The position numbers and the translations under genes are program-made. A DNA stretch of 57,579 nucleotides from Chlorobiaceae bacterium (GTDB lineage Bacteria > Bacteroidota > Chlorobiia > Chlorobiales > Chlorobiaceae). Positions 35,477 to 44,122 of the stretch are shown here, piece after piece (position 1 is the stretch's first letter; each line of letters starts with the position of its first letter). The stretch is from NCBI GenBank assembly GCA_013334225.1, contig JAAXXY010000018.1, positions 1 to 57,579 of the forward strand. The letters run 5' to 3'. The notes below the pieces were generated by a model. The model did not search any database. It was given only the letters and a program-made list of their open reading frames with translations, and was not told where the DNA came from.

Positions 35477-36304
35477 ATGACATTTGAAATACAGGCGCAC
35501 CGCGGTGCGCGGTCATTTTTTCCTGAAAACACCATTCAGGCATTCTGCAAGGCGGCAGATCTTGGCATAACAGTTATCGAGCTCGATCTTGTGGTTTCAA
35601 AAGATCTTGAAATTCTTGTTTCCCATGATCCATGGCTTTCCGGTCCGCTCTGCTCGGACCCGGATGGAAATCCACTTGGGGAGGAAGACCGGACACGGTT
35701 TGTAATTTATGATATGCCCTACAGTGAAATAATCTCGTTTGATTGCGGAAGACCTCACCCGGCATTTCCCGGACAGCAGAAAATTGTTTCCAGCAAACCC
35801 CTGCTCTCAGATGTTTTCAGGCAGGTTGACGATTATATGAAACAGTCCGGTTTGACCGGAAAAATGATTTTCAACCTTGAAATCAAGTCTTTGCCTCAGT
35901 ATGACGGATTATATCATCCAGCCCCCCTCGAGTTCGCAATGCTTGTCGTCAGGCTTGTCGAGGATGCCGGCTTTCAGGAGCGGGTCCGGATACAATCATT
36001 TGATTACCGGGTAGTGAGGGATGCATGGAAATTGACTTCCGGTCTGTGTTATGGAGTGCTGATCAGCGACCAGTCGAATATCGCCCCGTTTTTGCAGGAA
36101 CTTGGTTTCGTTCCTCATTATCTCAATCCTCATCATACACTGGTTGACCGGAAGATGGTCGACGGGCTCCATGCACTGGGGATAAAAGTGATTCCCTGGA
36201 CAGTGAACCGGGAAGAGGATATGCTTGCCATGAACCGTATCGGAACCGACGGTTTTATTACCGACTATCCAGAAAAGGCCCTGACACTTTTCGGCGAGTC
36301 ATGA
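35477..36304 (+). CDS. Glycerophosphodiester phosphodiesterase
   Basis: A 275-residue GDPD enzyme that splits glycerophosphodiesters, the deacylated phospholipids, into glycerol-3-phosphate and an alcohol. The catalytic signature is complete: IQAHRGARSFFPENTIQAF at 5-23, ELDLVVSKD near 36, LVSHDPWLSG near 48 (His pair and Glu-Asp metal ligands) and a C-terminal GIKVIPWTVNREEDM. No signal peptide, so it is cytoplasmic. The ATG has no ribosome site and sits just after a terminator, so the mRNA may be leaderless or the start may be further in. Confidence 0.93.
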   Translation: MTFEIQAHRGARSFFPENTIQAFCKAADLGITVIELDLVVSKDLEILVSHDPWLSGPLCSDPDGNPLGEEDRTRFVIYDMPYSEIISFDCGRPHPAFPGQQKIVSSKPLLSDVFRQVDDYMKQSGLTGKMIFNLEIKSLPQYDGLYHPAPLEFAMLVVRLVEDAGFQERVRIQSFDYRVVRDAWKLTSGLCYGVLISDQSNIAPFLQELGFVPHYLNPHHTLVDRKMVDGLHALGIKVIPWTVNREEDMLAMNRIGTDGFITDYPEKALTLFGES

Positions 36305-36373
36305 ACGCTTCACAACGGTTGCAAACTGCCTGGCAAAAACAGCAGGGCGGGGATATCGCCGGTCCGGCTTCAA

Positions 36374-37720
36374 TCAGTTCGAAACGGCGATTTTGTTCAA
36401 TGTATTCAGGAGGAGATCGATTTTGCCGATAACAGATTCGGGGATTACCTGTTTTTTTTCCCCGGCTGTGCTGTAGATGATTCTGTCAAGAGAGTCAAGC
36501 ATTTCCGGAAGTTCATTCAGCAGAGATTCGGGGACCCCGGTTTTCAGCAACTCTTTTTTCAGTTCATTCCGTGTCAACGCACATGGAGAACTGATGCCGG
36601 CTTTTTCAATCAATGCGAATATCGCTTTTTTCATCGATTCAGCGGACTGGCCCCGTTCAATTTCCAACTGAATGTCCGCCTGTTTTCTGCCGGGATAAGA
36701 TCTCCTGTTTTTGTTCCAGATTGAAAAACTCACAAAAGAGATCATGACAAGAATGATTATGCCGGCGGCAATCGTGAGGGGCCGTAAAAAAAATGGTGTT
36801 TCCGATTGCTTTTTTATGGTTCCTGAAATATCGCTATTGTTTTCCGTCTCTGTTTGAGCAGCCGGCGAAACATGGATGGTGAGAGGCTTTGAAATGATGG
36901 AGTGGAATTTTCCGGTTTCAGGATTGAAGATATCCATACTTGCGGACGGAACCTGGTAATCTCCTGCGGATTGCGGCCAAACCTGGATGGTCGAGATAAC
37001 GGAACCGGAGGATATCCCGGGTTCATTTTTCAATGCATCGGTATACAGAGACTGGTTTCTGCGGAAGCTTACCGGCAGCCGGAGATCCGGCATGGTAAGT
37101 GTGAGGAGGTTCCCTGTACCTGAAAGTATGATCTTCATGGTGAGCGCTTCCCTGGCTTTCAGGTTTTGCCTGTCTGCAGTCAGCTCAAGGGAAAAAGTCC
37201 CTACGGCTCCTGAAAATCCTTTGGGAGCGTTTCCCGGAAGCGGTCGGGCAACTATGTCAACACCGGGGGCGGTGATAAGAAAACGGACATCGGGAATATC
37301 GCTTCCGGTGAACGATGCCGGATCAGATGGAAGCGAGCAGTTCATGCTGTATCCTGCAATGGTTATAGGGCCGCTCTGCAGCGGCACCACCTTGAACTGT
37401 TTGACGACGGCGCTTCGTAATTGTTCGCCTTTTATCGTTACCGGGGTGCTTCTGATGTAACGTTCAGGCTTCGCTTCCTTTACCCAGACACCCCGAAGGG
37501 ATGGTGGAACTTCCTCTGATATTTTCGGGGCAGTATCCCTGAAACAGAGCGTATAGGTCAGCAGTACTTCCTGGCCTACGAAAGGCCGGTTGTTGCTGAT
37601 CGAAGCGGTGAGGAATGGTTTCAGATCCTTTGCAGCTGCAAATCCTGCATTTTGAGCAATAAAAAACCATATGACCGTAAGCGTGCAGAAAAGAAGGGAT
37701 CGAAACACTCCTGTAGCCAT
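36374..37720 (-). CDS. BatD-like membrane protein
   Basis: A 448-residue protein of the BatD (oxygen tolerance) family. Signal peptide about 1-29, then two beta-rich extracytoplasmic modules: LTASISNNRPFVGQEVLLTYTLCF near 37 and TFSLELTADRQNLKAREALTMKIILSGTGNLLTL near 175. One membrane helix near 318-337 (LRPLTIAAGIIILVMISFVSF) precedes a cytoplasmic helical tail. BatD is thought to be part of a vWA-BatABCDE/MoxR complex. The partners are not adjacent: the BatC-like gene is at 49.3 kb and moxR at 54.3 kb. It ends 6 bases from proC's end... that is, proC is encoded just upstream on the same strand. Confidence 0.8.
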   Translation of the reverse strand: MATGVFRSLLFCTLTVIWFFIAQNAGFAAAKDLKPFLTASISNNRPFVGQEVLLTYTLCFRDTAPKISEEVPPSLRGVWVKEAKPERYIRSTPVTIKGEQLRSAVVKQFKVVPLQSGPITIAGYSMNCSLPSDPASFTGSDIPDVRFLITAPGVDIVARPLPGNAPKGFSGAVGTFSLELTADRQNLKAREALTMKIILSGTGNLLTLTMPDLRLPVSFRRNQSLYTDALKNEPGISSGSVISTIQVWPQSAGDYQVPSASMDIFNPETGKFHSIISKPLTIHVSPAAQTETENNSDISGTIKKQSETPFFLRPLTIAAGIIILVMISFVSFSIWNKNRRSYPGRKQADIQLEIERGQSAESMKKAIFALIEKAGISSPCALTRNELKKELLKTGVPESLLNELPEMLDSLDRIIYSTAGEKKQVIPESVIGKIDLLLNTLNKIAVSN

Positions 37721-37726
37721 AGCAGC

Positions 37727-38527
37727 TTATTTCATGAGTTCCTTTGACCGGGCTGTCGCTGCTTCAACTGTTTCAATAAGTATGTGCCGGATATGTTTGT
37801 CTTCAAGAATATTGAGGCCGGCTTCCGTTGTGCCGCCGGGCGTCGTTACATCCCGTTTCAGGTCTTCCGGAGTTTTTTCTCCGGTAAGAGCCATTTTTGC
37901 TGCACCGAGCATGGTCTGCGCGCTGAGGAGAAGCGCCTCTTCACTTGAAAGACCGCATTTGATACCGGCTTCTGAAAGCGCATCGAGTATAAGGAACATG
38001 TAAGCAGGTCCGCTACCGGAAATGCCGGTTGCTGCATCCATCTGGAATTCTTCGAGAATTGCCACACGGCCTATTGAACTGAAGAGATCGCAGGCAACTG
38101 CCAGATCTTCTTCGGTAGCCATTGCCCCCCTGCATATTGCCGTCATGCCTTCTCCTACAAAAGCCGGTGTATTTGGCATGGCGCGTATCACTTTCATGGA
38201 TTCACCTGCGCATTTGCGGATGAAATCCGTCGAAATTCCAGCTGCAACACTCAGAATGAGATGATTGTCATTCAGATAAGGTTTCAGAACAGTTATAACT
38301 TCCTCTATCTGGTATGGCTTGACCGATAAAATGATGACATCGGCCCTCCGGGCGACCTCCTCGAGAGACGGGCATGGCTTTATCGCATAGAGTTCGGTAA
38401 CTTCTTCGAGGGCTTTCTGGTCCTTGTCGAATCCTGAAATGGTGAGATTTTCTTTATTACAGAGACCAGCGATAAGGGCCCGGGCAATTCTGCCTGTTCC
38501 TGCAAAACCAATATGAATGTGGTCCAT
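37727..38527 (-). CDS. proC: Pyrroline-5-carboxylate reductase
   Basis: A 266-residue enzyme reducing pyrroline-5-carboxylate to proline with NAD(P)H. N-terminal HIGFAGTGRIARALIAGL is the nucleotide-binding loop; VILSVKPYQIEEV near 69, RAMPNTPAFVGEGMTAI near 116, and the C-terminal SGSGPAYMFLILDALSEAGIKCGL and KRDVTTPGGTTEAGLNILE form the active site and dimer core. It ends 6 bases before the BatD-like gene, so the two are co-transcribed. Confidence 0.97.
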   Translation of the reverse strand: MDHIHIGFAGTGRIARALIAGLCNKENLTISGFDKDQKALEEVTELYAIKPCPSLEEVARRADVIILSVKPYQIEEVITVLKPYLNDNHLILSVAAGISTDFIRKCAGESMKVIRAMPNTPAFVGEGMTAICRGAMATEEDLAVACDLFSSIGRVAILEEFQMDAATGISGSGPAYMFLILDALSEAGIKCGLSSEEALLLSAQTMLGAAKMALTGEKTPEDLKRDVTTPGGTTEAGLNILEDKHIRHILIETVEAATARSKELMK

Positions 38528-38678
38528 GATTTATCCGTTTTATGATAAAATGTCTGTATTTATTATTTACGCTTTTTTGGCTGATTTTCCATCGTGAAAG
38601 GAAACTGCCACACTATTTGTTTTTTAGGCTTGCAGAGTTCGAAGATGTGCTTTGCAGCCTGACGGGAATTCAATGTTG

Positions 38679-40154
38679 TCATGTCTCGCCCCGGCCGATT
38701 TTTTTATTTGCGGCTTCATCGTTTTTCCATCCGCCTCCGAGCGCTACAAAAAGCGCGGTTGTATCCTGCAACTGCTGCGCCTTTGCCTGCAGCCAGGCTA
38801 TTTTTGCCTGATGATACTGCAGATCGGTCAAGAGGACCTGAAGATAATTGACCAGACCGGCTTTGTAGTTTACCTGCACAAGGTTCATCGTCAGCTGCGC
38901 TGTTTCGACCGCTTCGGCTTCTTTCCGGGTTACTTCTGCATCGTGCTCCAGGGCGCGTAATATATCGGCAACCTGGGCAAAAGCGGCAAGAACCGTCTGG
39001 CGGTAGTTCGCTAAGCTTTGTTCATAAGCAGCTGTAGCCGCCCGGCGCTTCGCTCTGAGGGCCCCTCCATTGAATACAGGCGCTGCGATATTCGCTCCCA
39101 GTCCCCATACATTACTGCCTTTATCGAAAAGGTTACTTGTCGCCAGACTTGTCTGACCGTAGCTTGCATTCAGGGTCAGGCTTGGAAACAGTGCCGCAGT
39201 TGCCGCACCGATACCGGCGCTGGCGGCATGCAGCTGCGCTTCGGCAGAAAGGATATCGGGTCGCTCCCGGACAAGTTCCGAAGGGATGGACAGTGGCAGG
39301 TCACCTGGAAGGGAAATTCCGGAAAGCATGATTTTCGGTGTCTGCCACTCTGCAGGCGTTTTTCCGATCAGTGTTGCAAGCAGATGTTCAGCCTGGCTGC
39401 ATTTCTGCTTCACCGGTGGCAGTGTGGCTTCGAGAGCTTTGAGCTGGTTTTGCAGCGCGAGCACGCTCATGTATGTTGTCAGACCCGCCTTGTATTGTTT
39501 TTCGGCAATAGCTACCTGGTCTTTTTCAAGGTCTACAAGTTTTTCTATTTCATCGATTTCCGCCTGGTAGGCAGATATTGCGATGGAAGTGTTCACGATA
39601 TTGCCCGACAGCATGATGTAGGTACCGAGGGTGAGGGCGCGCTGCTGATCGACCTGGGCTGCCAGACCTTCCACAGTACGTCGCTGGCCGCCGAATATAT
39701 CAAGCACATAACTGACCGAAGCAGAAAGGGTTGACAGATTGAAAATATTTCCCGGCAGAGAACTGCCGCTTGATGCCGGTGAACTTTTTTCGCGCAGCTG
39801 CCCGAATGTCGCGCTGACTTGAGGATAAAAAATTCCCGATCCCGCCCGCAGGTTTTCCCGGCTTTCTGTGAGGCTTGCCTGTGCAGCCTGCAGACCGGGA
39901 TTGTTCTGGAACCCCTCTGATACGATCGCATCGAGTTGCCGGGAATTGAAAAGCTTCCACCAGTTCGCGGCTGGATCGGTTCCAATCATGAAGCGTTGCG
40001 TCTGCCCTTCAGCGGCAACGGTTTCTTTTGCGTCACCGCCGTAATTGTAGCTGTTTACGCTCGGGGCGTCCGGTTTGACGAAGTCCGGGCCGGCAGCACA
40101 CCCTCCTGTGATCATGAAACCTAGAGCACATATCGACATGATCCATGCTCTCAT
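38679..40154 (-). CDS. Outer-membrane efflux lipoprotein (NodT/TolC family)
   Basis: A 491-residue outer-membrane channel. Signal with lipobox TGGC near 17 (GFMITGGCAAGPDFVKPD), then two repeats of the TolC coiled coil and beta-barrel pattern (LDAIVSEGFQNNPGLQAAQASLTESRENLRAG; ERPDILSAEAQLHAASAGIGAATAALFPSLTL). The ATG at 40154 gives the signal peptide; a frame opening at 40229 overlaps the adaptor gene. It forms the exit duct of the exporter encoded by the next three genes upstream. Confidence 0.92.
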   Translation of the reverse strand: MRAWIMSICALGFMITGGCAAGPDFVKPDAPSVNSYNYGGDAKETVAAEGQTQRFMIGTDPAANWWKLFNSRQLDAIVSEGFQNNPGLQAAQASLTESRENLRAGSGIFYPQVSATFGQLREKSSPASSGSSLPGNIFNLSTLSASVSYVLDIFGGQRRTVEGLAAQVDQQRALTLGTYIMLSGNIVNTSIAISAYQAEIDEIEKLVDLEKDQVAIAEKQYKAGLTTYMSVLALQNQLKALEATLPPVKQKCSQAEHLLATLIGKTPAEWQTPKIMLSGISLPGDLPLSIPSELVRERPDILSAEAQLHAASAGIGAATAALFPSLTLNASYGQTSLATSNLFDKGSNVWGLGANIAAPVFNGGALRAKRRAATAAYEQSLANYRQTVLAAFAQVADILRALEHDAEVTRKEAEAVETAQLTMNLVQVNYKAGLVNYLQVLLTDLQYHQAKIAWLQAKAQQLQDTTALFVALGGGWKNDEAANKKIGRGET

Positions 40155-40209
40155 GAGGGAGTGACACCGCAATGTTTGAAACACGGGTCCTGATCGCTGT
40201 CTGACTGTA

Positions 40210-41136
40210 TTATCCACCGATATACACATCTACAAGTTGGCCGGGATACAAGGTAATATTCTTTGGCTTCTCGAAACTGAAAACCATGGGCAGGACTCGG
40301 ACATCGACCCGTTCCGTCCTCTGGCTCGACAACTGGATCTTGGGACTGACATTCGGCTGGATACGTACGAATTTCAATGGCAGATTGATGTCGGTTCCTC
40401 TGATGAACATACGCGCGCTGATCCTGGAAGGGTCGGGAAGGCGCTGGATAAGGATTTCATCCACGTAGCAACGTACAGCAAGGTCGGTGTTCGAGCTTCC
40501 CATTACCAGAACGGGGACAGATCCTCTCGAATAGGTATCATATACCCCCTGGTTCGAGACATAGCTGCCGACGGCAGTGTTGATGGAAAGGATGGATCCG
40601 TCGGAAAGAGCCTTGACGACATATTTGCCAAGCAGGGCATTGGCTGCATTGTACTGCTTACGGGCGAGTTCCCAGCTTGCATTTGCCGCATTTGCCGCGT
40701 TTTCGGCGGTATCGAGCGCATCTCTGCTGACCGACCGCTGATCGAGTTTCCAGGAAGCTTTCAGCTTTTCATACTGTGCCTGCAGGTTCCTGTAATTTGC
40801 CTTTGCGACACCGATCTGGGCTTTGGCGGATTCTGCCGTTGAACGCTGGACCGTGTCGTCGAGCACCAGTAAAGGGGTTCCGGCACTGACATGCTGTCCT
40901 TCACTGACCGGGATTTGCGTGACGGTTCCAGACACTTCGGGGTAGATATTCACATTCGCTCCGCTTGCCTGAACCGTTTCAATAATCCCGTTGGAATATA
41001 TCCCGTTCTGATAGGGATTCGATGCAGGCTTGAACGCCGGAGGGAGTGGTTTCGGCTGGGTCCGCAGCACGTATGCGCTTCCCGCTCCCAGGACAATACC
41101 AAGGATTGCAAGTCCGATAAGGATTTTATTTCTCAT
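40210..41136 (-). CDS. HlyD-family efflux adaptor (periplasmic membrane fusion protein)
   Basis: A 308-residue adaptor. One N-terminal membrane anchor (about 3-24), then the lipoyl-like half-motifs: IYPEVSGTVTQIPVSEGQHVSAGTPLLVLDD near 67 and GKYVVKALSDGSILSINTAVGSYV near 175, separated by a coiled hairpin (AKAQIGVAKANYRNLQAQYEKLK). It links the inner-membrane ABC exporter to the outer-membrane channel. ATG at 41136 is preferred to 41154. Its start overlaps the end of the ATPase gene by 11 bases. Confidence 0.91.
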   Translation of the reverse strand: MRNKILIGLAILGIVLGAGSAYVLRTQPKPLPPAFKPASNPYQNGIYSNGIIETVQASGANVNIYPEVSGTVTQIPVSEGQHVSAGTPLLVLDDTVQRSTAESAKAQIGVAKANYRNLQAQYEKLKASWKLDQRSVSRDALDTAENAANAANASWELARKQYNAANALLGKYVVKALSDGSILSINTAVGSYVSNQGVYDTYSRGSVPVLVMGSSNTDLAVRCYVDEILIQRLPDPSRISARMFIRGTDINLPLKFVRIQPNVSPKIQLSSQRTERVDVRVLPMVFSFEKPKNITLYPGQLVDVYIGG

Positions 41137-41830
41137 GTGAATGATTCTTTTCAAAACCGATGATTTTTCCGTCTTCCATTTTCATGATAGTGTCTGCGAA
41201 TTCGTAAATCCTGCTGTCGTGCGTGACAATGATGATGCAGCTCTTTTCATTGAGGATCTTTGTTTTTACAAAATCGACAATTTTTCTTCCGGTATCGCCG
41301 TCAAGCGAAGCCGTCGGTTCATCGAAGATCAGGATATCAGGCTTTCCTGCTATCGCCCGTGCAATAGCCACCCGCTGCTGCTCCCCTCCGCTGAGTTTGT
41401 ATGGAGGAAGCTGGGCGCGCTCTTTGAGGCCGACAATGTCAAGGTATTCGGTTGCCACCGTCAACGCCTCGTTCCAAGCCATTTTTTTCAGGATCAGAGG
41501 TATCGCGACATTTTCTGCGGTGGTCAGACGAGGAAACAGATGGTAGTCCTGAAAGACAAAGCCGATTTTGTTCAGCCTGATGTCGGCAATGCGGTCCTCA
41601 GACATGCTCCAGATATCATTTCCTTCAACGATGACGCTTCCTTCGTTGGGTTTCAGTATCCCGGAAATCATGCTCAGAAGGGTGGTTTTACCGCTGCCGG
41701 AAGGTCCCACGATATAGTGGATCTGCCCGTATTCCGCCGCAAAACTTGCATTCTTTACCGCCACTGTTCTTGCGTCTTCCTCGCCGAACCATTTGACCAG
41801 GTTTTCGGCCCTGATAGCTACACTGCCCAT
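41126..41830 (-). CDS. ABC exporter ATP-binding protein (DevA/MacB/LolD type)
   Basis: A 234-residue ATPase. Walker A VGPSGSGKTTLLSMISG near 39-55, Q-loop FVFQDYHLF near 91, signature YKLSGGEQQRVAIARAIAG near 142, Walker B ILIFDEPTASLDGDTG near 165, H-loop IIVTHDSRIY near 198. This is the class that drives FtsX-like permeases. ATG at 41830 lies 2 bases after the permease stop; a longer frame to 41881 would overlap the permease gene. Confidence 0.93.
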   Translation of the reverse strand: MGSVAIRAENLVKWFGEEDARTVAVKNASFAAEYGQIHYIVGPSGSGKTTLLSMISGILKPNEGSVIVEGNDIWSMSEDRIADIRLNKIGFVFQDYHLFPRLTTAENVAIPLILKKMAWNEALTVATEYLDIVGLKERAQLPPYKLSGGEQQRVAIARAIAGKPDILIFDEPTASLDGDTGRKIVDFVKTKILNEKSCIIIVTHDSRIYEFADTIMKMEDGKIIGFEKNHSHEK

Positions 41831-41831
41831 A

Positions 41832-42968
41832 TCAGCCCCTGAAAATATCGAACGGTTGAATCTGGAGCACCTTGCGTACACCTATATAGCTCGAAACGCC
41901 GGCGATGATCAATACCATCAGGAAAGCGAAACCGAGGATCGTAAAGGTTATCTGCGCAGCATAATCGGGCAGGCGAAGCCTTGCAAGGATCATGAATGTT
42001 GATGCAAGCCCGACACCGAGCCCGTAGCCGATGAACGAGGTAAATGCAGCCTGGAAGAGGATCATGGAAATAAGCTCTTTTCCTTTGGCTCCGATGGCCT
42101 TCAGCGCGCCGAACTTCTCCAGGTTTTCAAGAATGAAGGTATAAAACGTCTGGCCGGAGATGGAGAGACCGACAATGAAACTGATGGCGGTCATGAGCAG
42201 GATGTTCATGCCCATACCTGTCTTGAAGGTATAGAAATCGCTGATTTTTTTGACGAACTGGTCGCGCGTAAGCGCCTGGTAGCCGAGTTTCTGGATCTGC
42301 TGCTGGATATAGGGGATATCTCTGTCACTCTTCGGTTCTATAAGCACATAGGATGTCGTGAACCTCGTCGATGGAATATAGGTTATCGCCCTGCTGTAGG
42401 TTGTGTATATCGTCGGGATGCCGAAAAGCCCGGAAGATGCAACTTTCGCCAGTCCGACGACAACCCCCCGGTGATCGTTGATCTCGAATTCGGTGCCGAC
42501 ATCTGGCTTTTCAAGTTTGTTGTACTCTGCATCCTTTACTATAAGGAACGCGTTATCTCCGTATATGTCGTTGATATTTCCCTTGATCAGCTCCGGTCTT
42601 CCGAAAAGCGTCGCATCGTCGAGGCCGACAACCGTAGCTGCCTGGTATGTGCCCTTTTTCAGTTTAACCTGAGCAGTTCCGAAATAGAGAGGCACGGCAT
42701 ATTTGACACCACGGATGCCTCTCGAGGCAGAGAGAACATAATCAGGCATGGGAATACTGCTCGTGGCGTTGTTTACCGCCGGGTCCATGACCCAGATTTT
42801 CGCTCCGATATTGTAAACAGAAGATGATGATCGGGTCAGTATACCTGAAAACATCGATGTCATCATGACCATGAGGAATACTGCAAAGGTAATGCCTACG
42901 AGCAGGGCTGTAAACTTGCTTTTGTCATTGACCAGCAGCTTCAGTGCTATTTTAAGAATACCGGGCAT
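41832..42968 (-). CDS. ABC exporter permease (FtsX-like, DevC/MacB type)
   Basis: A 378-residue permease. Four membrane segments: near 20-43 before a large extracytoplasmic domain (about 45-250, including GIRGVKYAVPLYFGTAQVKLKKGTYQ), then 258-280, 300-330 and 345-370. NILLMTAISFIVGLSISGQTFYTFILENLEKFGALKAIGAKG is the typical coupling-helix region. First gene of a four-gene exporter: permease, ATPase, adaptor, outer-membrane channel. The DevBCA systems of cyanobacteria export glycolipids, but the cargo here is unknown. Confidence 0.92.
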   Translation of the reverse strand: MPGILKIALKLLVNDKSKFTALLVGITFAVFLMVMMTSMFSGILTRSSSSVYNIGAKIWVMDPAVNNATSSIPMPDYVLSASRGIRGVKYAVPLYFGTAQVKLKKGTYQAATVVGLDDATLFGRPELIKGNINDIYGDNAFLIVKDAEYNKLEKPDVGTEFEINDHRGVVVGLAKVASSGLFGIPTIYTTYSRAITYIPSTRFTTSYVLIEPKSDRDIPYIQQQIQKLGYQALTRDQFVKKISDFYTFKTGMGMNILLMTAISFIVGLSISGQTFYTFILENLEKFGALKAIGAKGKELISMILFQAAFTSFIGYGLGVGLASTFMILARLRLPDYAAQITFTILGFAFLMVLIIAGVSSYIGVRKVLQIQPFDIFRG

Positions 42969-43030
42969 ATGTCCTTGTCACTGCGGCGATTAAAACTATC
43001 AATTTTTGTTAGCAGCAATAGCTCCGATTT

Positions 43031-43130
43031 TGTCATTCCGAGGCCGATGTTGCCGGACGAAGCATCCGGAAATTATTGTATAGTAATAAAATGGTTTCTT
43101 CATTCCGCTGCGCTTCATTGAGGAATGACA
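43031..43130. repeat. 100-base element with 9-base terminal inverted repeats
   Basis: The gap 42969-43399 between the exporter and the Spy-like gene contains a 100-base element bounded by perfect TGTCATTCC (43031-43039) and GGAATGACA (43122-43130). Inside is a CCGGA/TCCGG hairpin (43053-43069) and a TTCATTCCGCTGCGCTTC stretch near the right end. This looks like the small non-autonomous or REP-like intergenic repeats common in bacteria. No duplicated target site is visible. The rest of the gap is non-coding and AT-rich. Confidence 0.6.
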
Positions 43131-43399
43131 GGCCCGATGCCTGTAAATTCTTGTGACATATTGTTTCTGGAGCAATAATGTATCGGGAAACTATATGTTT
43201 TTAAAACATGAAACTATCGGAAAAATACAATGTTTTTCATCTGAATCGGTCATCAGGAACAGATATCCGGCTTTCATCGATAACGTTAATACATTTATTT
43301 TAAATCCGATATTCCATTTCGTGAATAAAGAACGGGGACATGTAAGTGCCCCATGCCCCCTTCTCGCTGCTATTGATAATAGCGATCATCTGTTAAGGG

Positions 43400-43888
43400 T
43401 CAAACACCGTGCATACGGCGTTCCTTCATTTTCAGGAAGGTTTGAACCTGTTCAGGTGTCAATATCGACGAGAGTTCTCCGAAAAACCTGCTCTCCGTTC
43501 TTGCAAGCTTCGAATGCTCTATGCCGATGGTGTCAGCCAGCGCATTGATTTTTTTCTGGTCAGGATTTTTTTTCAGTGATTCCTCGGCGAGCTCTTTCTT
43601 CAAATCCCGGAGGTGCCTGCGTTCGGCTATCGACTGATCGAAATATTTCCTCCTGAGATCCCGGAAACTGATCTGCTGTTCCCGGCTGAGGTTGAACCTT
43701 TCGTTCATACGGAAACCCGTTCCCCTGCCATGATGCAACATTCGCGGTTCACAAGGTGCTGCAGGACGGGCATCCGCCGCCCGGTTGCCATTTTTCGCAT
43801 AATCCGGTTCTGCTGTTGTTAGCGCAAGTGCTGTGCCGCCAAAACCAAGCATGCCGATCATAAGCATCGTGATCGTTTTCTTTTTCAT
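43400..43888 (-). CDS. Spy/CpxP-like periplasmic protein (LTxxQ family)
   Basis: A 162-residue exported protein. Signal peptide about 1-22. Two copies of the family helix motif are visible: FNLSREQQISFRDLRRKYFDQ near 65-85 and SSILTPEQVQTFLKMKERR near 140-158, with the LTPEQ core. Such proteins are ATP-independent periplasmic chaperones or stress sensors. It is divergent from the magnesium ATPase gene with a 234-base shared upstream region. Confidence 0.85.
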   Translation of the reverse strand: MKKKTITMLMIGMLGFGGTALALTTAEPDYAKNGNRAADARPAAPCEPRMLHHGRGTGFRMNERFNLSREQQISFRDLRRKYFDQSIAERRHLRDLKKELAEESLKKNPDQKKINALADTIGIEHSKLARTESRFFGELSSILTPEQVQTFLKMKERRMHGV

Positions 43889-43918
43889 CGTTTCATTTCA
43901 TTAATAGTTGGAAAGAGA

Positions 43919-43956
43919 GCCCGGCAGTTGCCTTGATGTTCGATCAGCTGCCGGGC
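43919..43956. promoter_or_regulatory. Hairpin in the spy-mgtA divergent region
   Basis: GCCCGGCAGTTG (43919-43930) pairs with CAGCTGCCGGGC (43945-43956), one G-U pair and a 14-base loop. It lies 31 bases upstream of the Spy-like start and about 167 upstream of mgtA. A smaller CCAT/ATGG repeat follows at 43970-43983. No T run, so it is not a simple terminator; it could be an operator or a leader structure. Confidence 0.45.
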
Positions 43957-44122
43957 CGCATTCAATACCATAGACGTCAATGGTTTGAAAAGCTTGTAGT
44001 TACATCGGGAGATCCATATGGTACATTTCAATGAACTGCCAGGGCGAAGTAGTGGTTTCTTCTCATAAGCGCTTGATTACGGCTCAGGCTGACAAACCGG
44101 ACAAACCCTGAATGCTGCTGAA

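Noticed and set aside
43153..43548. A 131-codon plus-strand frame left of the Spy-like gene
   Set aside because: Its second part is antisense to the Spy-like gene, its first part is AT-rich non-coding DNA and no ribosome site was seen.
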